Source: Budorcas taxicolor
Lineage: Eukaryota > Chordata > Mammalia > Artiodactyla > Bovidae
Direction of reading: 5' to 3'
Assembly: GCF_023091745.1 (NCBI RefSeq)
Contig: NC_068935.1
Coordinates: forward strand, 62,768,724-62,832,723
DNA length: 64,000 nt
A model generated the notes under the pieces. It was not told the DNA's origin and did no database searches. It worked only from the letters and a program-made list of their open reading frames with translations. The translations under genes and the position numbers were made by a program. The first letter of the stretch is position 1. Every line of letters begins with the position of its first letter. Below are positions 23,506-37,007 of the stretch, one piece after another.

Positions 23506-25431
23506 AGAAAGCACAATTTACTGGAAATGCTCGAAGAAGAAATGGGCAGGAATATAACAGCATTTTTTTGGGGGCGAGACAGAGAAAGGGCTTTGAGTTG
23601 GTGTTTCATATTCTTTTAAAGGTTGATACAGCAGGTCCAGGCAGCAACAGGGGACAGGGCCCCAGGAAAATAAAGTGCCTTCCCTTCTCGGGTTCTAGAG
23701 ACAGGATACTTGACCTGTGGGGCCACATGGGGAAGCCCCAGGGTGGTCAGAAGTCAGGAGAAGCTGTAGGTTAAGGCTGTTATTGGGGTCTCTGAGGGCA
23801 AGGCAGGACAGGATGAATAGCTGTGAACAGGGTGAAGACAAATGGCTGCTTTGGCTAGTCTCGGCGAGCTTTGGGCTGGGGGTGGGGGTCTCTAGTCACC
23901 TGGCGGCTGGCTTTGGGATGATGAGGGTGGAGGAAAATTGCCTCCCAGGCTGTCGAAACAGATGCATGAGGCCTGGCACTAAATTGGTTTGCACATCTAA
24001 GACATACACCTGTCTGGGCCCTTTGCTATCTCAGAGAATTGGATGGCCCAGGGAAGGGCCATGTTTCCCCACCCAGAATGTCAAAACCCCGTAATTTATA
24101 GAAACATTATAAGTATTTACAACAGCACACAGTTGGCTAAAACTCTCCTCCATGACATAGGTATGGACCTAACAGGGTATACTACCGGAAGACATGTTTT
24201 CCTGGTTCCCAGGAGAAATTGACAAAAAGAGATCCCAATTGCTTCAAAGGAAATTGGAAGCAATCGCTCGAGTGTCCTGGGCTTGGAGAAGCGCCCCCAC
24301 CCACAGCTCCTACAATTGCCGCTGCTGTGCTGTATCATCCCACTCCACACCTGGGCTCTGCACTTACTCCAGGTGCCACCTCTCCCCAATGTTACAGGAT
24401 CTAGAGACGTGCTGAGTTTCATCTCCCCACCCAAAGGTAAGTGCCACGGGGGCAAAGTGCACCTTGTTCTGCACCCACCCTTGGCATTCAAACGTCAGTT
24501 GTCCCAACAGAGAAACTCCCAAGACACACCTGCTTGTCTATTGCCTTTGTTATCCAGGGCAGGAAGGAAATAGCATCTTTGTCATATCATCATGGTAGGG
24601 TCCAGGCTCCCCAGAGATGGGAAGCTGGACAGAGCTGTGGTCTGGCCTCTGCTTCTCAGGGAGCTCCCTTTCGAAGATGCCAGTAGGCATGGTCACGAGC
24701 AACTACTGGGAAACAGGGCTCCCTGGTTGGGCATCTGGCAGGGCTGGGGTGGAGACCCAGGATCACACGTGTCTGTCTTTTACATTTTTTTTTTCCCATC
24801 CAGGCTGGCGGCCTCCAGCCTTGGGACCTGGGGTTAGGCCTGACCCTCCTCTGGGGGCTCCTCCCCCATCGGCGCTTTGTTTCCCTGTAGCTCTTGCCTT
24901 CCTCTGTTGGGTTGACCTTCAGGTCCCTGAGACGAGTAGGCAGGAGGGACATTTGCGAGAACTCACTGTGTCTGATGACGTCTCTATCCTGCCTATTGGG
25001 CTGCTTACACAGTTTGAGGTTGGAAATCATTCTACTCCGGCATCTAGAGGAATTTGTGCCTTAGCTCTGGTTTCAAGGGTCGCCCTTCTGAATCTTGAGT
25101 CTTTCTTGTGACTTCTGGCCCCTCTCTCTGTAAATGTGTTGACTCTTCCCTTTGTCCTCAGTGCTCTGAATAAAGCATCGGGGGTGTTGCCTTGGCTAAT
25201 TTTCATGAGGCCTTCTCAATTTGGCAGTTCTTGTCCTGCAATTCTGGGAGAGTGATTGGAAGGTCAGTCCCATCTGGATTCCCCAGAGAAGACATTTGTA
25301 AACCCTGGCTAGGGGCCCCAATCTGGGTACAGAAAAAAAAGAGCCTTGCCCTGTCCAGGTAGAATTTCACAACCCATTGACCCCTTGCTTGATCCTCTGG
25401 CTTTGTTATTGGCTAAGTCAGTTTCCACTCA
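23506..25431. other. GC-moderate intergenic DNA, no gene supported
   Basis: About 1.9 kb without an obvious interspersed repeat. Several overlapping open frames of 60-165 codons exist on both strands, but none shows a recognisable domain, conserved-looking start or splice pattern. Confidence 0.4.
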
Positions 25432-25850
25432 CCCACGTTTTTTTTTCTTTCTTTTTCATTGATTTATTTTAATTGGAGGCTAATTACTTTACAATATTGT
25501 AGTGCTTTTTGCCATTCATTCACATGAATAAGCCACAGGTGTACATGTGTTCCCCATCCTGACCCTCCCTCCCACCTCCTTCCCCATCCCATCTCTCAGG
25601 GTCATCCCAGTGCACCAGCCCTGAGCGCCCTGTCTCATGCATCGAACCTGGACTGGCGATCTATTTCACATATGGTAATATATATGTTTCAATGCTATTC
25701 TGTCAAATCATCCCACCCTCGCCTTCTCCCACAGAGTCCAAAAGTCTGTTCTTTACATATGTGTCTCTTTTGCTGTCTCGCATATAGGGTCATCATTACC
25801 ATCTTTCTACATTCCATATATATATATGTTAATATACTGTATTGTCACTC
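25432..25850 (-). mobile_element. L1 (ruminant type) 3' UTR fragment
   Basis: Minus-strand L1 3' UTR of the bovine type, beginning with a T-rich (antisense poly-A) end at about 25438 and the ggaggctaattactttacaa motif. Confidence 0.75.
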
Positions 25851-26035
25851 ACATGTTTTCTCAGCTCACAAAATGTTGTTGCTGGGGCCTCAGCCTCTGC
25901 CCTCCAGTTTCGTGGAGATTCATGGTTTTTTTTTTCTCTCAAAAGTCTCTGGACTGTAGTTTACTGAAGGGCAGAATTAGATACAGACATGCAGTCTGCT
26001 CTCTCAACCTGAAATTAAACTCTGTGCATTTTTAT

Positions 26036-26690
26036 GTTCAGTTCAGTCAGTTCAGTCGCTCAGTTGTGTCCAACTCTTTGTGACCCCATGAATCGCAGCA
26101 CGCCAGGCCTCCCTGTTCATCACCATCTCCCGGAGTTCACTCAGATTCACATCCATCGAGTCCATGATGCCATCCAGCCATCTCATCCTCGGTCGTCCCC
26201 TTCTCCTCCTGCCCCCAATCCCTCCCAGCATCAGAGTCTTTTCCAATGAGTCAACTCTTCACATGAGGTGGCCAAAGTACTGGAGCTTCAGCTTTAGCAT
26301 CATTCCTTCCAAAGAAATCCCAGGGTTGATCTCCTTCAGAATGGACTGGTTGGATCTCCTTGCAGTCCAAGGGACTCTCAAGAGTCTTCTCCAACACCAC
26401 AGTTCAAAAGCATCAATTCTTTGGCGCTCAGCCTTCTTCACAGTCCAACTCTCACATCCATACATGACCACAGGAAAAACCATAGCCTTGACTAGACGGA
26501 CCTTAGTCGGCAAAGTAATGTCTCTGCTTTTGAATATGCTATCTAGGTTGGTCATAACTTTTCTTCCAAGGAGTAAGTGTCTTTTAATTTCATGGCTGCA
26601 GTCACCATCTGCAGTGATTCTGGAGCCCAAAAAAATAAAGTCTGACACCGTTTCCACTGTTTCCCCATCTATTTCCCATGAAGTGTTCAG
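26036..26690 (-). mobile_element. BovB copy 5, 3' fragment
   Basis: Minus-strand BovB 3' region encoding well-preserved C-terminal pieces (METVSDFIFLGSRITADGDC, RLVKAMVFPVVMYGCESWTV). It is 5'-truncated at about 26690. gttcag occurs at both ends and may be part of a target duplication. One of the younger BovB copies here. Confidence 0.85.
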
Positions 26691-27165
26691 AGCAGGTTTA
26701 TTGTAACAGTTCCAACTGGAAACATCTCAAACATCCTTCAGAGTATGAATGAGAAGCCGACTGTGGTCTGTCACACAAGGGAATCCTGCTCAACAACAAA
26801 GAGGAAGGAAATACTGAAAGATGCAGCCACCTGGGTGAACCTCCAAGTAATCGTGCTGAGTGAAAGAAGCCAAGAGAAAAAAAAAGAGTCTATATTGTGA
26901 GTCCATTGATATGTTAATAAAACTCTAGAAAATGCAGAGAACAAACATATAGTGATAGAAAGCAGTGGGGGATTGCCCAGGAATTGGAGTGCTGCAAGGA
27001 GGGGATTTAGAGGGGGTGCAAGGAACTTTCGAAGTGATGGCTACACTCATCTTGATTGTGGTGCTTTCCCGGGTGTACATATGTGCCAAAATGTGCCATA
27101 TTGTCACTTTAAACAATATGCTTTTCATATGTAAGTTATACTTCAATAAAGCTACCTGAAATAAA
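26691..27165 (+). repeat. Old L1M-type LINE 3' end
   Basis: Characteristic sequence near 26860-26875 (gctgagtgaaagaagccaag) and a terminal cttcaataaagct stretch at about 27142-27154. Confidence 0.6.
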
Positions 27166-30100
27166 GCACGGGAAATATGTTTTACACTGTAAACAGCAAT
27201 TCTGCAGTGAACACCTGGGTCAGCACTTGGCAGCTCAGTCAGCCCTCTTTCCACATCTTGTCTTCATTTTTGCAATCATCACGTCCTCATTCTTCTTTAG
27301 ACTGTTGCCTGCTAAAGAAGCTTCCCGAACAAAAGTTTCCTTCCCTTGGCCTATTTTGGGACTTTATGTGGATGGAATAACGCAGTATAGGTTAGTTTGT
27401 GTGTCTCTTCTTTCACTCGCCGTAATGTTTATGCAATTCACCCGTGTTATTCAACCCAGCTATACTTAAATAATTGTCATTCCAATATGATCTTTCAATG
27501 TCTGAATACAGCACAGTTGATTTCTCTGTTCTACTGCTGATGGGCACTTATGTGCTGTCCAGTTTTTGCTCAGGCAAAAGAGGCAAACGTTCTGTGAAAG
27601 TTCATCTTGGAGCCTGTGCCCAGTATGTCTCTCCGCTGGGCACAGACAGTCACCCAGGGGAGACACCTGCACCAAGTTACGGTCCCAGCAGCAGAGTGCT
27701 CCTAACGCTTGGTGTCCCTTGCCCGCTTGGCACTACTGTCAGAGCTGGGATTGTTCATTCTCGCCTACCTGGTGCGTAAGTCATGGTATATTCTTGTGGG
27801 TTTTCTGTCTATCTTCCCCTCTGAAGAAGCAGAGGAATCTCAGGAAAAGGCACCAGGGCAGGAGGGTGGGAGAAGCTTTGGGGGCCAGCATGAGGTTGGA
27901 ACTTTCACACGGGAGGTCCCCTTTGCCTGTCAACTCACACCGAGGAGTGCCTGAGTTCCTATGCATTCAATCAAGACCCCTATTTGGGACACAGTTGCAG
28001 TAGGGGGGACTCCTGTCCTCATCGGGGTCCTCCTGAACAGTCTCCAGCCCACCAGAGAGTTCAAGAAGATACTTCTCCTGGGTTAGGACGAGGCTTTCTC
28101 TTCCATATGCATACCAGTGGGAAGAGTTTCCTGTGAAAGCTACCTGCTTCCAGAGGAAATGAACAAGCAAAGACACCGAGGTTCTTAAAACCCCAGAGAA
28201 CCCCTGTTCTGGTTGGTCTCAAAGAATCTCAGGACGCAAACCTTTGGAACTGGAAGCTTCCACACCCACAAGGCTATAAAAGTCCTGCTCCCTCGAGGTG
28301 AAGACACAGAAGAAACCGTGGGCTGGCTCAGAGCGGTGGCAGGGTCCGGGCCACCTGCACACTCACAGCTCACCCCCAAGGGCTGGGCCTCTGAGCAAAA
28401 ACCTCAGAGAAAGCTGCTGAGGTGGCTTTCCCGACAAGGACCAACACAACGGAAAGAGACTGTTCTAAATCATCTACAGTCCAGCATTGCCATCAAGCAG
28501 GCTGGCAAGAAGACAGCTTTACTTATCATTCTATTCCCTCAAAAGAAAATCATGTTTTCACAATTACTGTCCTATAAAGACGTGATCAGTGTGCAGCCAA
28601 AACGAAGTGAGAAAAAGATAACACCGTCCGCTCAAGTTGAAGTGATCATACAACAACAACAGAATTTTGCGGGCTTTTGTTGTTTTGTGGTAGTAGCCAA
28701 CTGTTTGAAATGTGTAATTTGTTGGCATTTCTGGTTGGTAAACCTATTCAGATCCTTAAGTGAATTCAAGAAGTTGATCTTGTGGGGACCACACCACATC
28801 ATGTTTTTTTTCTGTGGACAAAGACAATTTCTAAATGCTCCAAAAGGAAAAGAGAAACATTAATCAGTAAGATCATAGAATTTGAGGTTATTATATTCTA
28901 ATACATATTCAAAATCTATACCTAACCATATAAAACCAACTAGGCTCTTATAGTAAAAGTCTAAGCAGTAGGGTTTCCTCAATATGTGCCTTCTCTCTCT
29001 AAAAAGTTTTTGGAAGAGACAAAATGGAAAACTGGATTTTTTTTTTTTTCTGTAATTGTTGAAATATCCTGGTTGCTAAGTTACAGGATAAGGGAAAGGA
29101 ACACATATTGCTATCAGGCCAAATGTTAACAGAGACCAAGAAGCTTCAGAAACCCCTTCTGTATTAAACACACTTACCAATATGTCAAGGGCTTTAACAA
29201 CATAAGAGAGATAAACAGGGCAGTGACCTTTGAGCCAAATTGGAATGGGAAAGCCAAGAGGTTTACCTGCTCCACACACCTCCAGGGGCAATGACCAGGC
29301 TCCAACACTTGGGAGTCTTCTCAAGTTCCCACCAGTCATGGGATTCTAAGGCCAGTTAACTGGGTGGCCTCAGGTTGCAAAGACCCCAGTCACTGCATTC
29401 ATCTCCAAATGACACAACCCTGTTTTAATCTTGTGATTAAAATGTTTGGACACGCGTATCAAGTCGTAGCCTTACTTGTACTCCACTTGAGAAAATAAAG
29501 CCAAGGGAATAATCTCAAACTCCTAGTTCCTTCAATATTTCTATGCTAAGTAAATCCTTATATAAATTGTTTTGTTAATTTTCATTTAAAAGATAGCGCT
29601 GTCTTCTCCCTAATTTTATCACAATATAAAATACCATGAAAACACTACATTTGGGTTTTTGCAAGATTTGAGATGTATTTATTAATTTTTTACAAGAAAC
29701 TATTAAATGTAACTTCCTAAACTCCTGAGAGTTATCCTATAGATCAGATATGTTAGGACTTCTTAGACTAAATAGCTATGGTTCTGTAAATGTAAACACA
29801 TGATTTGAACTTAATTGAGTTAAAATAATGTGTTTTTTAACAATTGATCCTTTTAAATTTCCAACAATAGCAGTAATTATGTAACCCTACAAAGCTACTC
29901 CATTTTGTACAGTGAGTGACTCATTCATGAACTGTGATCGTAGTTTTCTTCTATCTTGACCCACTATAATTTCTAAGATTCCCTAATCCATTGACTTTGA
30001 GACCTTGGGTGAATAATAAATTGAGGTAATCAGCAAGTAATCTTTACCTGGACAATCTCCAAAGGAATTACAATTCATAGAGACAGAGAATACAGAAGGA

Positions 30101-31131
30101 CATGATCACTTTTTGCTGATACATTCTTGTCTGTGTATAAACAAAACTGCCCTTCATGACACTCAAATTCAGAAAATTACTGTAATATAAACATTGTTTT
30201 GTGCTCGGCACGGTGGTTTTCATTATACTCAAAACCTTAAAATCTTAATGGTTTAAAGACATTGCCACTGGAACATCTTTCACTGTCACTGTTTGTGTCA
30301 ATTTGCATAATACATATAAAGTGTAATAAGTCAGTAAATGTTTTAAAAGCTTATGTATAATACAGTAGAAAGGCCTGAGCACGCAAAAGAGAAAGGGTCT
30401 TTAAGTAATCAATATCTCTTCAGCACAGGTATTCTACCGAGAGAGTGGAATTTTTTGCATCACCATACTAGGCACTGAGAGCTCAAAATTCTGCTAGCAG
30501 AGGTGCTGTCCTGCTGCCCCTGGGTATGGTTATTTCAGAACTGAGGCCAATTATAAGAAAATAAACAAGCAAACAGAACAAGTAGCAAAGGACCGTCCTT
30601 CACAGAGGAGCTAAAATTCTTACTGGTTATCGTGTTACTTTCTCCTGTGTGTTGTTATCAAATATTGTGACTCTGGTTACACTGTCAAGGCCACGGGCAT
30701 TTCTGGTTCCAGGGTGCTTGCTGTGCTCTTATCCAGCAGTTGACCAGTCTCCTCTAACAGGGCTCGGAGAACAGCAAGGTTTGCCCCTTTGCCTGGCTTG
30801 AGTGACCTACCATACAGCACATGTGAATAACGTGGGAGGGGGTGAGGGGTCCAGGAGAAATGAAGCCTGATCAGAATGCACCATATGTATATTCCTATGG
30901 GCATTTTGTTAATTGCTTTGGATTTGTTTTTGTAGGTCTTTTTTGCCTCTTCTTTTGTTCTCTTGTGATTTGATGTCTATCTTTAGTGATATGTTTGGAT
31001 TCATCTGTATTGTCTGTATATCTGTTATAGATTTTTGTTTTGCAGTTACCATGAGGTTTTTGTACAACAATCTATATATATCTATATGTTATTGTTCTAT
31101 CACATACATATATATCAGGGAAGCCCTAAAA
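27166..31131. other. Gene-poor intergenic stretch
   Basis: Part of 27.4-27.75 kb looks like decayed L1. From 28.9 to 30.6 kb it is AT-rich without recognised elements. It contains a 216-codon open frame at 28213-28863 preceded by a tataaaag motif at about 28274, but that motif lies inside the frame and the product is unrecognised; I do not call it a gene. Confidence 0.4.
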
Positions 31132-31325
31132 AAGTGAAAGTCGCTCAGTCATGTCCAACTCTGCAACCCCATGGACTATACAGAATCTTGTGAGATTCTC
31201 CAGGCCAAAATACTGGAGTGGGTAACTCTTCCCTTCTCCAGGGGCTCTTCCCAACCCAGGGATCAAACCCAGGTCTCCTGCAGTGCAGGCAGATTCTTTA
31301 CTATCTGAGCCATCAGGGAAGCCCC
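31132..31325 (-). mobile_element. Bov-tA SINE
   Basis: Minus-strand SINE from agtcgctcagtcatgtccaa to the tRNA-like head ending in gggaagcccc. Confidence 0.85.
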
Positions 31326-31447
31326 TAAGTTGCTGATCTCTTAATTTCAAATGCATTTTAAAGTCCCTGCATTTGTACTCACCTCCCCTCATGAATACTG
31401 GTTTTGATGTCATATTTTATGTCTGATTGTTTTGTGTATCCCTTAAC

Positions 31448-31632
31448 GGTCGCTAAGAGTCGGACATGACTGAGGGACTTCACTTTCACTTTTCACTTTC
31501 ATGCATTGGAGAAGGAAATGGCAACCCACTCCAGTGTTCTTGCCTGGAAAATCCTAGGGATGAGGGAGCCTGGTGGGCTGCCTTCTATGGGGTTGCACAG
31601 AGTCAGACATCACTGAAGCAACTTAGCAGTAA
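31448..31632 (+). mobile_element. Bov-A2 SINE 3' part
   Basis: Starts within the first Bov-A unit, passes the ttcactttcacttttcac linker and ends in acttagcagtaactgc. Confidence 0.8.
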
Positions 31633-31640
31633 CTGCTTAA

Positions 31641-31845
31641 GACTTCCCTGGTGGCTCAGATGGTAAAGCATCTGCCTATAATGCAGGAGACCCGGGTTCA
31701 ACCCCTGGGTCGGGAAGATCTCTTGGAGAAGGAAATGGCAACCCACTCCAGTATTCTTGCCTGGAAAATCCCATGGATGGAGGATCCTGGTAGGCTACAG
31801 TCCATGGTGTCGCAGAGTCAGACACTACTGAGCGACTTCACTTTC
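31641..31845 (+). mobile_element. Bov-tA SINE
   Basis: Full head and body. The sequence taactgctta precedes it (about 31629) and follows it (about 31848), marking insertion next to the Bov-A2. Confidence 0.85.
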
Positions 31846-31859
31846 TTTAACTGCTTATT

Positions 31860-32559
31860 ATGGATATGGATGATTTTAATACTATTGTCTTCTAACCTCC
31901 CTACTAACTTTGTGTGTAGATGATTTCCTACCTTTCTGGTGTGTTTGCTTCTACCAGTGAGATTTTCCATTTTGTCATCTTCTTGTTTCTGGTTGTGGCC
32001 TTTTCTTTCTCACCTAAAGAAGTTCCTTTAACATCTGTCATACAGCTGGTTGGTTGATGGTGAATCCTTTTAGCTTTTGATTTCTCCATCAAACCTGAAC
32101 AAGAGCCTTGCTGGGTAGAGTATTCCTGGTTATAGGTTTTCCCCTTTGATCACTTTAAATATATCGTGCCACTCCCTTTCTGGCCTTCAGAGTTCCTGCT
32201 GAAAAATCAGCTGATAGCCTTTTGGGAGTTCCCTTGTGTAGTATTTATTTTCCCTTGCTGCTCTTCATATTCTGGCTTTAATTTTTGTCATTTTGATTAT
32301 AGTGTCTCTTGGTGTGTTTCTCCTTGGGTTTATCCTGCCTGGGACTCTCTGTGCTTCCTGGACGTGGGTACCTAATTCCTTTCCTAGGTTAGGGAAGTTT
32401 TTAGCTATTATCTCTTTAAATTTTTTCTCAGTCCCTTTCTCTCTCTCCTTCTTCTGCAGTCCCCACAATGTGAATAGTAGTGTGCTTGATTTTCTCCCAG
32501 AGGTCTCTTAAACTGTCCTTATTTCTTTTCATTCTCTTTTCTGTTTGCTGGCAGTGATT
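31860..32559. repeat. Old LINE-like sequence
   Basis: T-rich sequence of decayed L1 character leading into the L1 ORF2 piece. Family and strand are not assigned. Confidence 0.35.
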
Positions 32560-32960
32560 TCCACTACATTACCTTAAATGTAAATGGACTAAATGCTCCA
32601 ACCAAAACACACAGACTAACTGAATGGATAGAAGAACAGGACCATATATATGCTGCCTACAACAAACTCACTTTAAATCTAAAGATACATACAGAGTGAA
32701 AATAAAGGGATGGGAAAAGGTATTCTATGCAAATGGAAATCAAAAGAAAGCCAGAGTAGCAATACTTACATCAAACAAAGTAGGCTTGAAAATAAAGGCT
32801 GTCATGAGAGATAAAGAAGGACACTACATAGTGATCAAAAGATCAATCCAAGTGGAAAGACATAATGACTGTAAATATATATGCAGCCAACACAGAAGTA
32901 TCATAATACACAAGGCAAACATTAACAGACATAAAAAGGGAAATTGATATACCACGATAC
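32560..32960 (+). mobile_element. L1 ORF2 endonuclease-domain fragment
   Basis: Recognisable L1 ORF2 sequence in shifting frames: the LNVNGLNAPTK motif at about 32575-32605, then CCLQQTHFKSKDTYRVKIKG, ARVAILTSNK and DKEGHYIVIK. It is broken by stops and frameshifts. Confidence 0.85.
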
Positions 32961-33036
32961 CACAATAATAGTGGAGGATTTGATATTTTTGAAAATATCT
33001 AAATTATTGTATACATAAATAAATTATGTCTTTGAT

Positions 33037-33190
33037 AAAAAGACATGGGTTTGATCCCTGGGTTGGGAAGATCCCCTGGAGAAGGGAAAAGCTACCCACT
33101 CCAGTATTCTGGCCTGGAGAATTCCATAACTATATAGTCCATAGGGTTGCAAAGAGTCGGACACGACTGAGTGATTTTCACTTCACTTCA
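33037..33190 (+). mobile_element. Bov-tA SINE, 5'-truncated
   Basis: Lacks most of the tRNA-like head. The body runs to gagtgattttcacttcactt. Confidence 0.8.
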
Positions 33191-33194
33191 AAAA

Positions 33195-33560
33195 GGAATA
33201 AAATACTGCTTCATGCTACATTTTGGATGAATCTCAAAAGCATGATGCTCAGCGAAAGAAGCCAGACACCAAAGGCCACATATTGCATGATTCCAGTTAA
33301 ATGGAATGTCCAGAACAGGCAAATCCATAGAGGTGGAAGGTAAAATGGGAGGTTGCCAAGGGTTGAGGGGAGCAGGAAATGGCGAGTGACTGTTAACAGG
33401 CATTAGATTTCTGTTTGGGATGATGAAAGTGTTCTGGAATTAGACAGCAGTGATAGTTGTACAGCACTGTGAAGGTACTAAATGGCACTGAATTGTACAC
33501 TTTCAGATGGTTAATTTTATGTTATATAAATTGCTCTTCAATGAAAACACTTAAAATATG
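33195..33560 (+). repeat. Old L1M-type LINE 3' end
   Basis: Contains ggatgaatctcaaaagcatg and the gtacactttcagatggttaa type terminal region, usual for old mammalian L1 3' UTRs. Confidence 0.6.
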
Positions 33561-33691
33561 TTTTGGCAATTGCCTAACTTCTTAGGGTCAATTTTTTTAA
33601 AGATAATTTTTTAAATGCTCCTATTTTCATGCAAGAGCTGAGATAAGCAGTCAGCACAATGACTTTTATACCTGCTGAGAGATCATGCTCT

Positions 33692-33907
33692 GCTAAGTTG
33701 CTCAGTCGTGTCCCACTCTTTTGGGACTCCTATGAGCTGTAGCCCACCAGGCTCCTCTGTCCGTGGGATTTTCCAGGCAAGAATACTGGAGTGGGTAGCC
33801 ATTCCCTTCTCCAGGGTATCTTCCCGACCCAGGGATCAAACCCGTGTCCCTTACGTCTCCTGCACGGACAGTGGGTTCTTTACCATTAGTGCCACCTGGG
33901 AAGCCCA
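33692..33907 (-). mobile_element. Bov-tA SINE
   Basis: Minus-strand copy with divergent body (cactcttttgggactcctat) and head ending in gccacctgggaagccc. Confidence 0.85.
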
Positions 33908-35382
33908 TGGAGCGTATTCCAAGGTTTAAAATCCCTTTGCTTATTAACAGTCTTAGGGGGTACACAAAATAGATTGTCAGGCCCAAGGTGGCTGGAAACA
34001 CATGGCCCCACAAGACAGTATCACGTTTGGTATCCTGGCCAACTTTGAACAGTGTCTTCCCGGGTCTTGGGTTTTCTCTTAGATGTGAGCACAGGCAGCA
34101 CTTCTCAGTAGATGGGCAGAGATGACCCCTGCAGTGGCTGCCATTCTGCACATCCTCCTGCAATACAGCTGAACCACTCCTCCTCCCAACAAGAGGCAGA
34201 GTCTCTTTCCCCTTCTCCTGACCAGGTCTGGCCCTGCTACTTTCTTTGACTAAAAGACTGTGGCAGAAGTCATACAAGGTGGCTTCCAGGCCTAAGCAGA
34301 AGAGACTTTTCAGTTTCTGTACTTACCCTCTTGGAATCCAGTCCCATGGGAAAAAAGTCTGGGCTATTTTGCTTGAGAGGCCCCACAGAGAGAAAAACTC
34401 TGGAGGATGAGACGCCACGTGGAAGAGAATAATAAAACCCAGCTCAGCCAGCACCAACTGCCAGACATGGGACTGAGGCCATCTAGAATGCTTGGGCCTC
34501 CTTGGCTATGCACCCAGCTGAATCAAGTCACAAGAAGGATCCCAACCAATACCATGTGGATGAAGGAACACCCCCCAGACCTCAGCCAATACATCAACTC
34601 AGAAATAACAAATCACTGTGATTTCAGGGTAGCTTGGTAAGCACTAGAGAGCAGATAACACCTGAGATCCAGCCCAAATCATCCAATGTATGTAAACTCC
34701 TGAGAACAACCAGAAACCATGTGAAGAATCCATGTCAAGCAAGAGGGGACAGAAGCTCAAGATTGCTAGGATCAACCCTGACCAGAAGCAAATGACTTCC
34801 TGAGGTGGGCTGCTGGTCAAAGACCCATGAGCAAGATGTAATTGTCCGAAACGATCAGGGAACAAGTGAAATTGATGAGGAAGAACCAGTTGTCACGATC
34901 TGTCCTGGCATTTTGGGGGATTATCCTTGGTGTCCCTATTGCTGATAGTCACACACTGAAACCTTTTCTTCTCGCTCTTTCTCTTGTTCTCAATTTAAGA
35001 GGTTATGCCTATGCAGATTGTACTTCACAGCCCATAGACATCAGGATCACGTTAGATTTCCCTGATGTCACCATGTGAACAGGAAGTATTACCATGGAGA
35101 AAATGTTCCAGAAAACCCAAAGATGATAACTACAGAGCCAAGTGCAGATTCACTGGAGCCCATGTGGATTCAAAAGCCCACAACTGTCTTTTGATAGAGG
35201 AATTGGTCTTTTGATAGTGTATTAACCTTGACTTTTATTCATTTATATCTCTTTTACCTTTCTGACCCTGGACCCCTGCCTAAAGACATATCCTTCTCAT
35301 ATGCAAAATATTATTTATTTCATCCTGACAGCTCCCAAAGTCTTAACTGGTCCCAGCACTGACTCAAAAGTCTAGAGTCCAA
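33908..35382. other. Intergenic, probably old repeats, no gene supported
   Basis: 34.0-34.6 kb has the look of an old mammalian interspersed repeat that I cannot name. A 78-codon frame at 34842-35078 has a hydrophobic stretch but no recognised domain. Confidence 0.35.
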
Positions 35383-35685
35383 AAGTGAAGTGAAGTGAAA
35401 GTCTCTCAGTCATGTCCAACTCTTTACAACCCCATGGACTGTATAGTCCATGGATTTCTCCAGGCCTGAATACTGCCTTTCCCTTCTCCAGGGGATCTTC
35501 CCAAACCAGGGATCGAACCCAGGTCTCCCGCATTGCGGGCAGATTCTTTACCAGCTGAGCCACAAGGGAAGCCCAAGAATACTGGAGTGGGTAGCCTTTC
35601 CCTTCTCCAGAGGATCTTCCTGACCCAGGAATTGAACCAGGGTTTCCTGCATTGCAGGCGGATTCTGTACCAACTGAGCTACCAA
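35383..35685 (-). mobile_element. Bov-tA SINE with tandem second head
   Basis: Same architecture as the copies at 1.0 and 12.9 kb: a full SINE followed (on the minus strand preceded) by a partial one, joined at gggaagcccaagaatactgg. Confidence 0.85.
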
Positions 35686-35689
35686 AGCC

Positions 35690-37007
35690 ACATGTAAATA
35701 GGATCTAAATAAGCTGTGTGTCAGACACAATATCCAATTCATCCCGAGGCAAACTCCTCTCCAGCTGGAAACCGCTGAAGGAAGCAAGTTCTGTGCTTCC
35801 AAAATACAACCACAGGACAGGTAGAGGCTGGACACTGCCATTTCAAAAGGGAGACATCAGAAGGAAAGAGCCGACAGGTCAAGAAGGTCTGGCAAAACAT
35901 CAAACGCAAAGGCTCGAGTATCAGCTTCTTGACCCCAGTACTCTGCCCACCAGATCCAGCCAAGCGGGAGCCCAGCCTTCTGGACTTGCTATAGGGTCCC
36001 TGTCCCCAGGGCTTAGCTGGGCACAGTCCACGCAGCAGCTCTAATTGACCAGGGTTGGGTGCCCGCAGCTCTTCCAGGCTCCAGTCGCGTGCCCGTGGCT
36101 TGGCCAGTCTGAGGGCTCTGGGGATGGCCCCAGCCCCACAGCTGCATTGGGTATATTCCCCAGGCCGAGGCCCTCTGCCTTGGTCTCTGGCCTGTCCCAC
36201 CAGTTGGATGGAGACCATCTGGCCTGACAAAACCCAGACAATTACCGCCCCCCCCCCCCCGCCTTGGATTGGAGCAGGTAGTGCTGACGATCTCTGAGTA
36301 GCCTTTGGGGTCCACCCTGGGTCTTAAAGAATCGTGACACTGTCCCATCTCATAAACTCTGAGAAGTCCCACGGTCTCCCTTCACTCCTTCCTGTCTCCG
36401 TCCCCTTCAGTTCCAGCTGGGGTGGCCACAATCAAGCCAGTCTGCTCATCAAACGCTCACTCAGCCACGCCTTTAGCACTCTCTGCAGAACACGTGTTCC
36501 CATTTTTTTGTGCTATGGGAAGGCTGATAATTTTCCAAAATGTTAATTTCTGCTTCCCTTTGGATGAGTCATTCCATCTTTAAGTCATTTCTCCGTTTTC
36601 AGATTGGACAGTGAGCTTTCAAAGGAAGGCAAGCTGCACCTTCACCAAACATCCAGTTTCACACTCACACATTCGACCTTCTACAAAACACTAGAAGAAC
36701 ATGAACCCGGGATAGCCAAGGCTTTGCCATTTTCCAACAAAGAGGGCCTGTCTTCCTCACTTCTGTTCTGCAACCTCATCAGAATGACCTTTACCATCCA
36801 CACCTTTACTAACATTCTGCTCACGACCCCTTAGGCCTTCCCTGGGAAGACCGAGGTTCTCCTCTTTAACTTCTGGGTCCTTGTCAGACTCACCTCCAAA
36901 CTCTTCCAGCCTCGACTCCCAACAGGGTTCCAAAGCTGCTTCCACATTTTTAAGCATTTGTTACAGCAGCACCCCAACTATTCGTTAGCAATTTCCTGTC
37001 TTAGTCT
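35690..37007. other. Intergenic, GC-moderate, nothing recognised
   Basis: Unique-looking sequence with overlapping short frames and a C homopolymer at about 36246-36260. No gene is supported. Confidence 0.4.
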
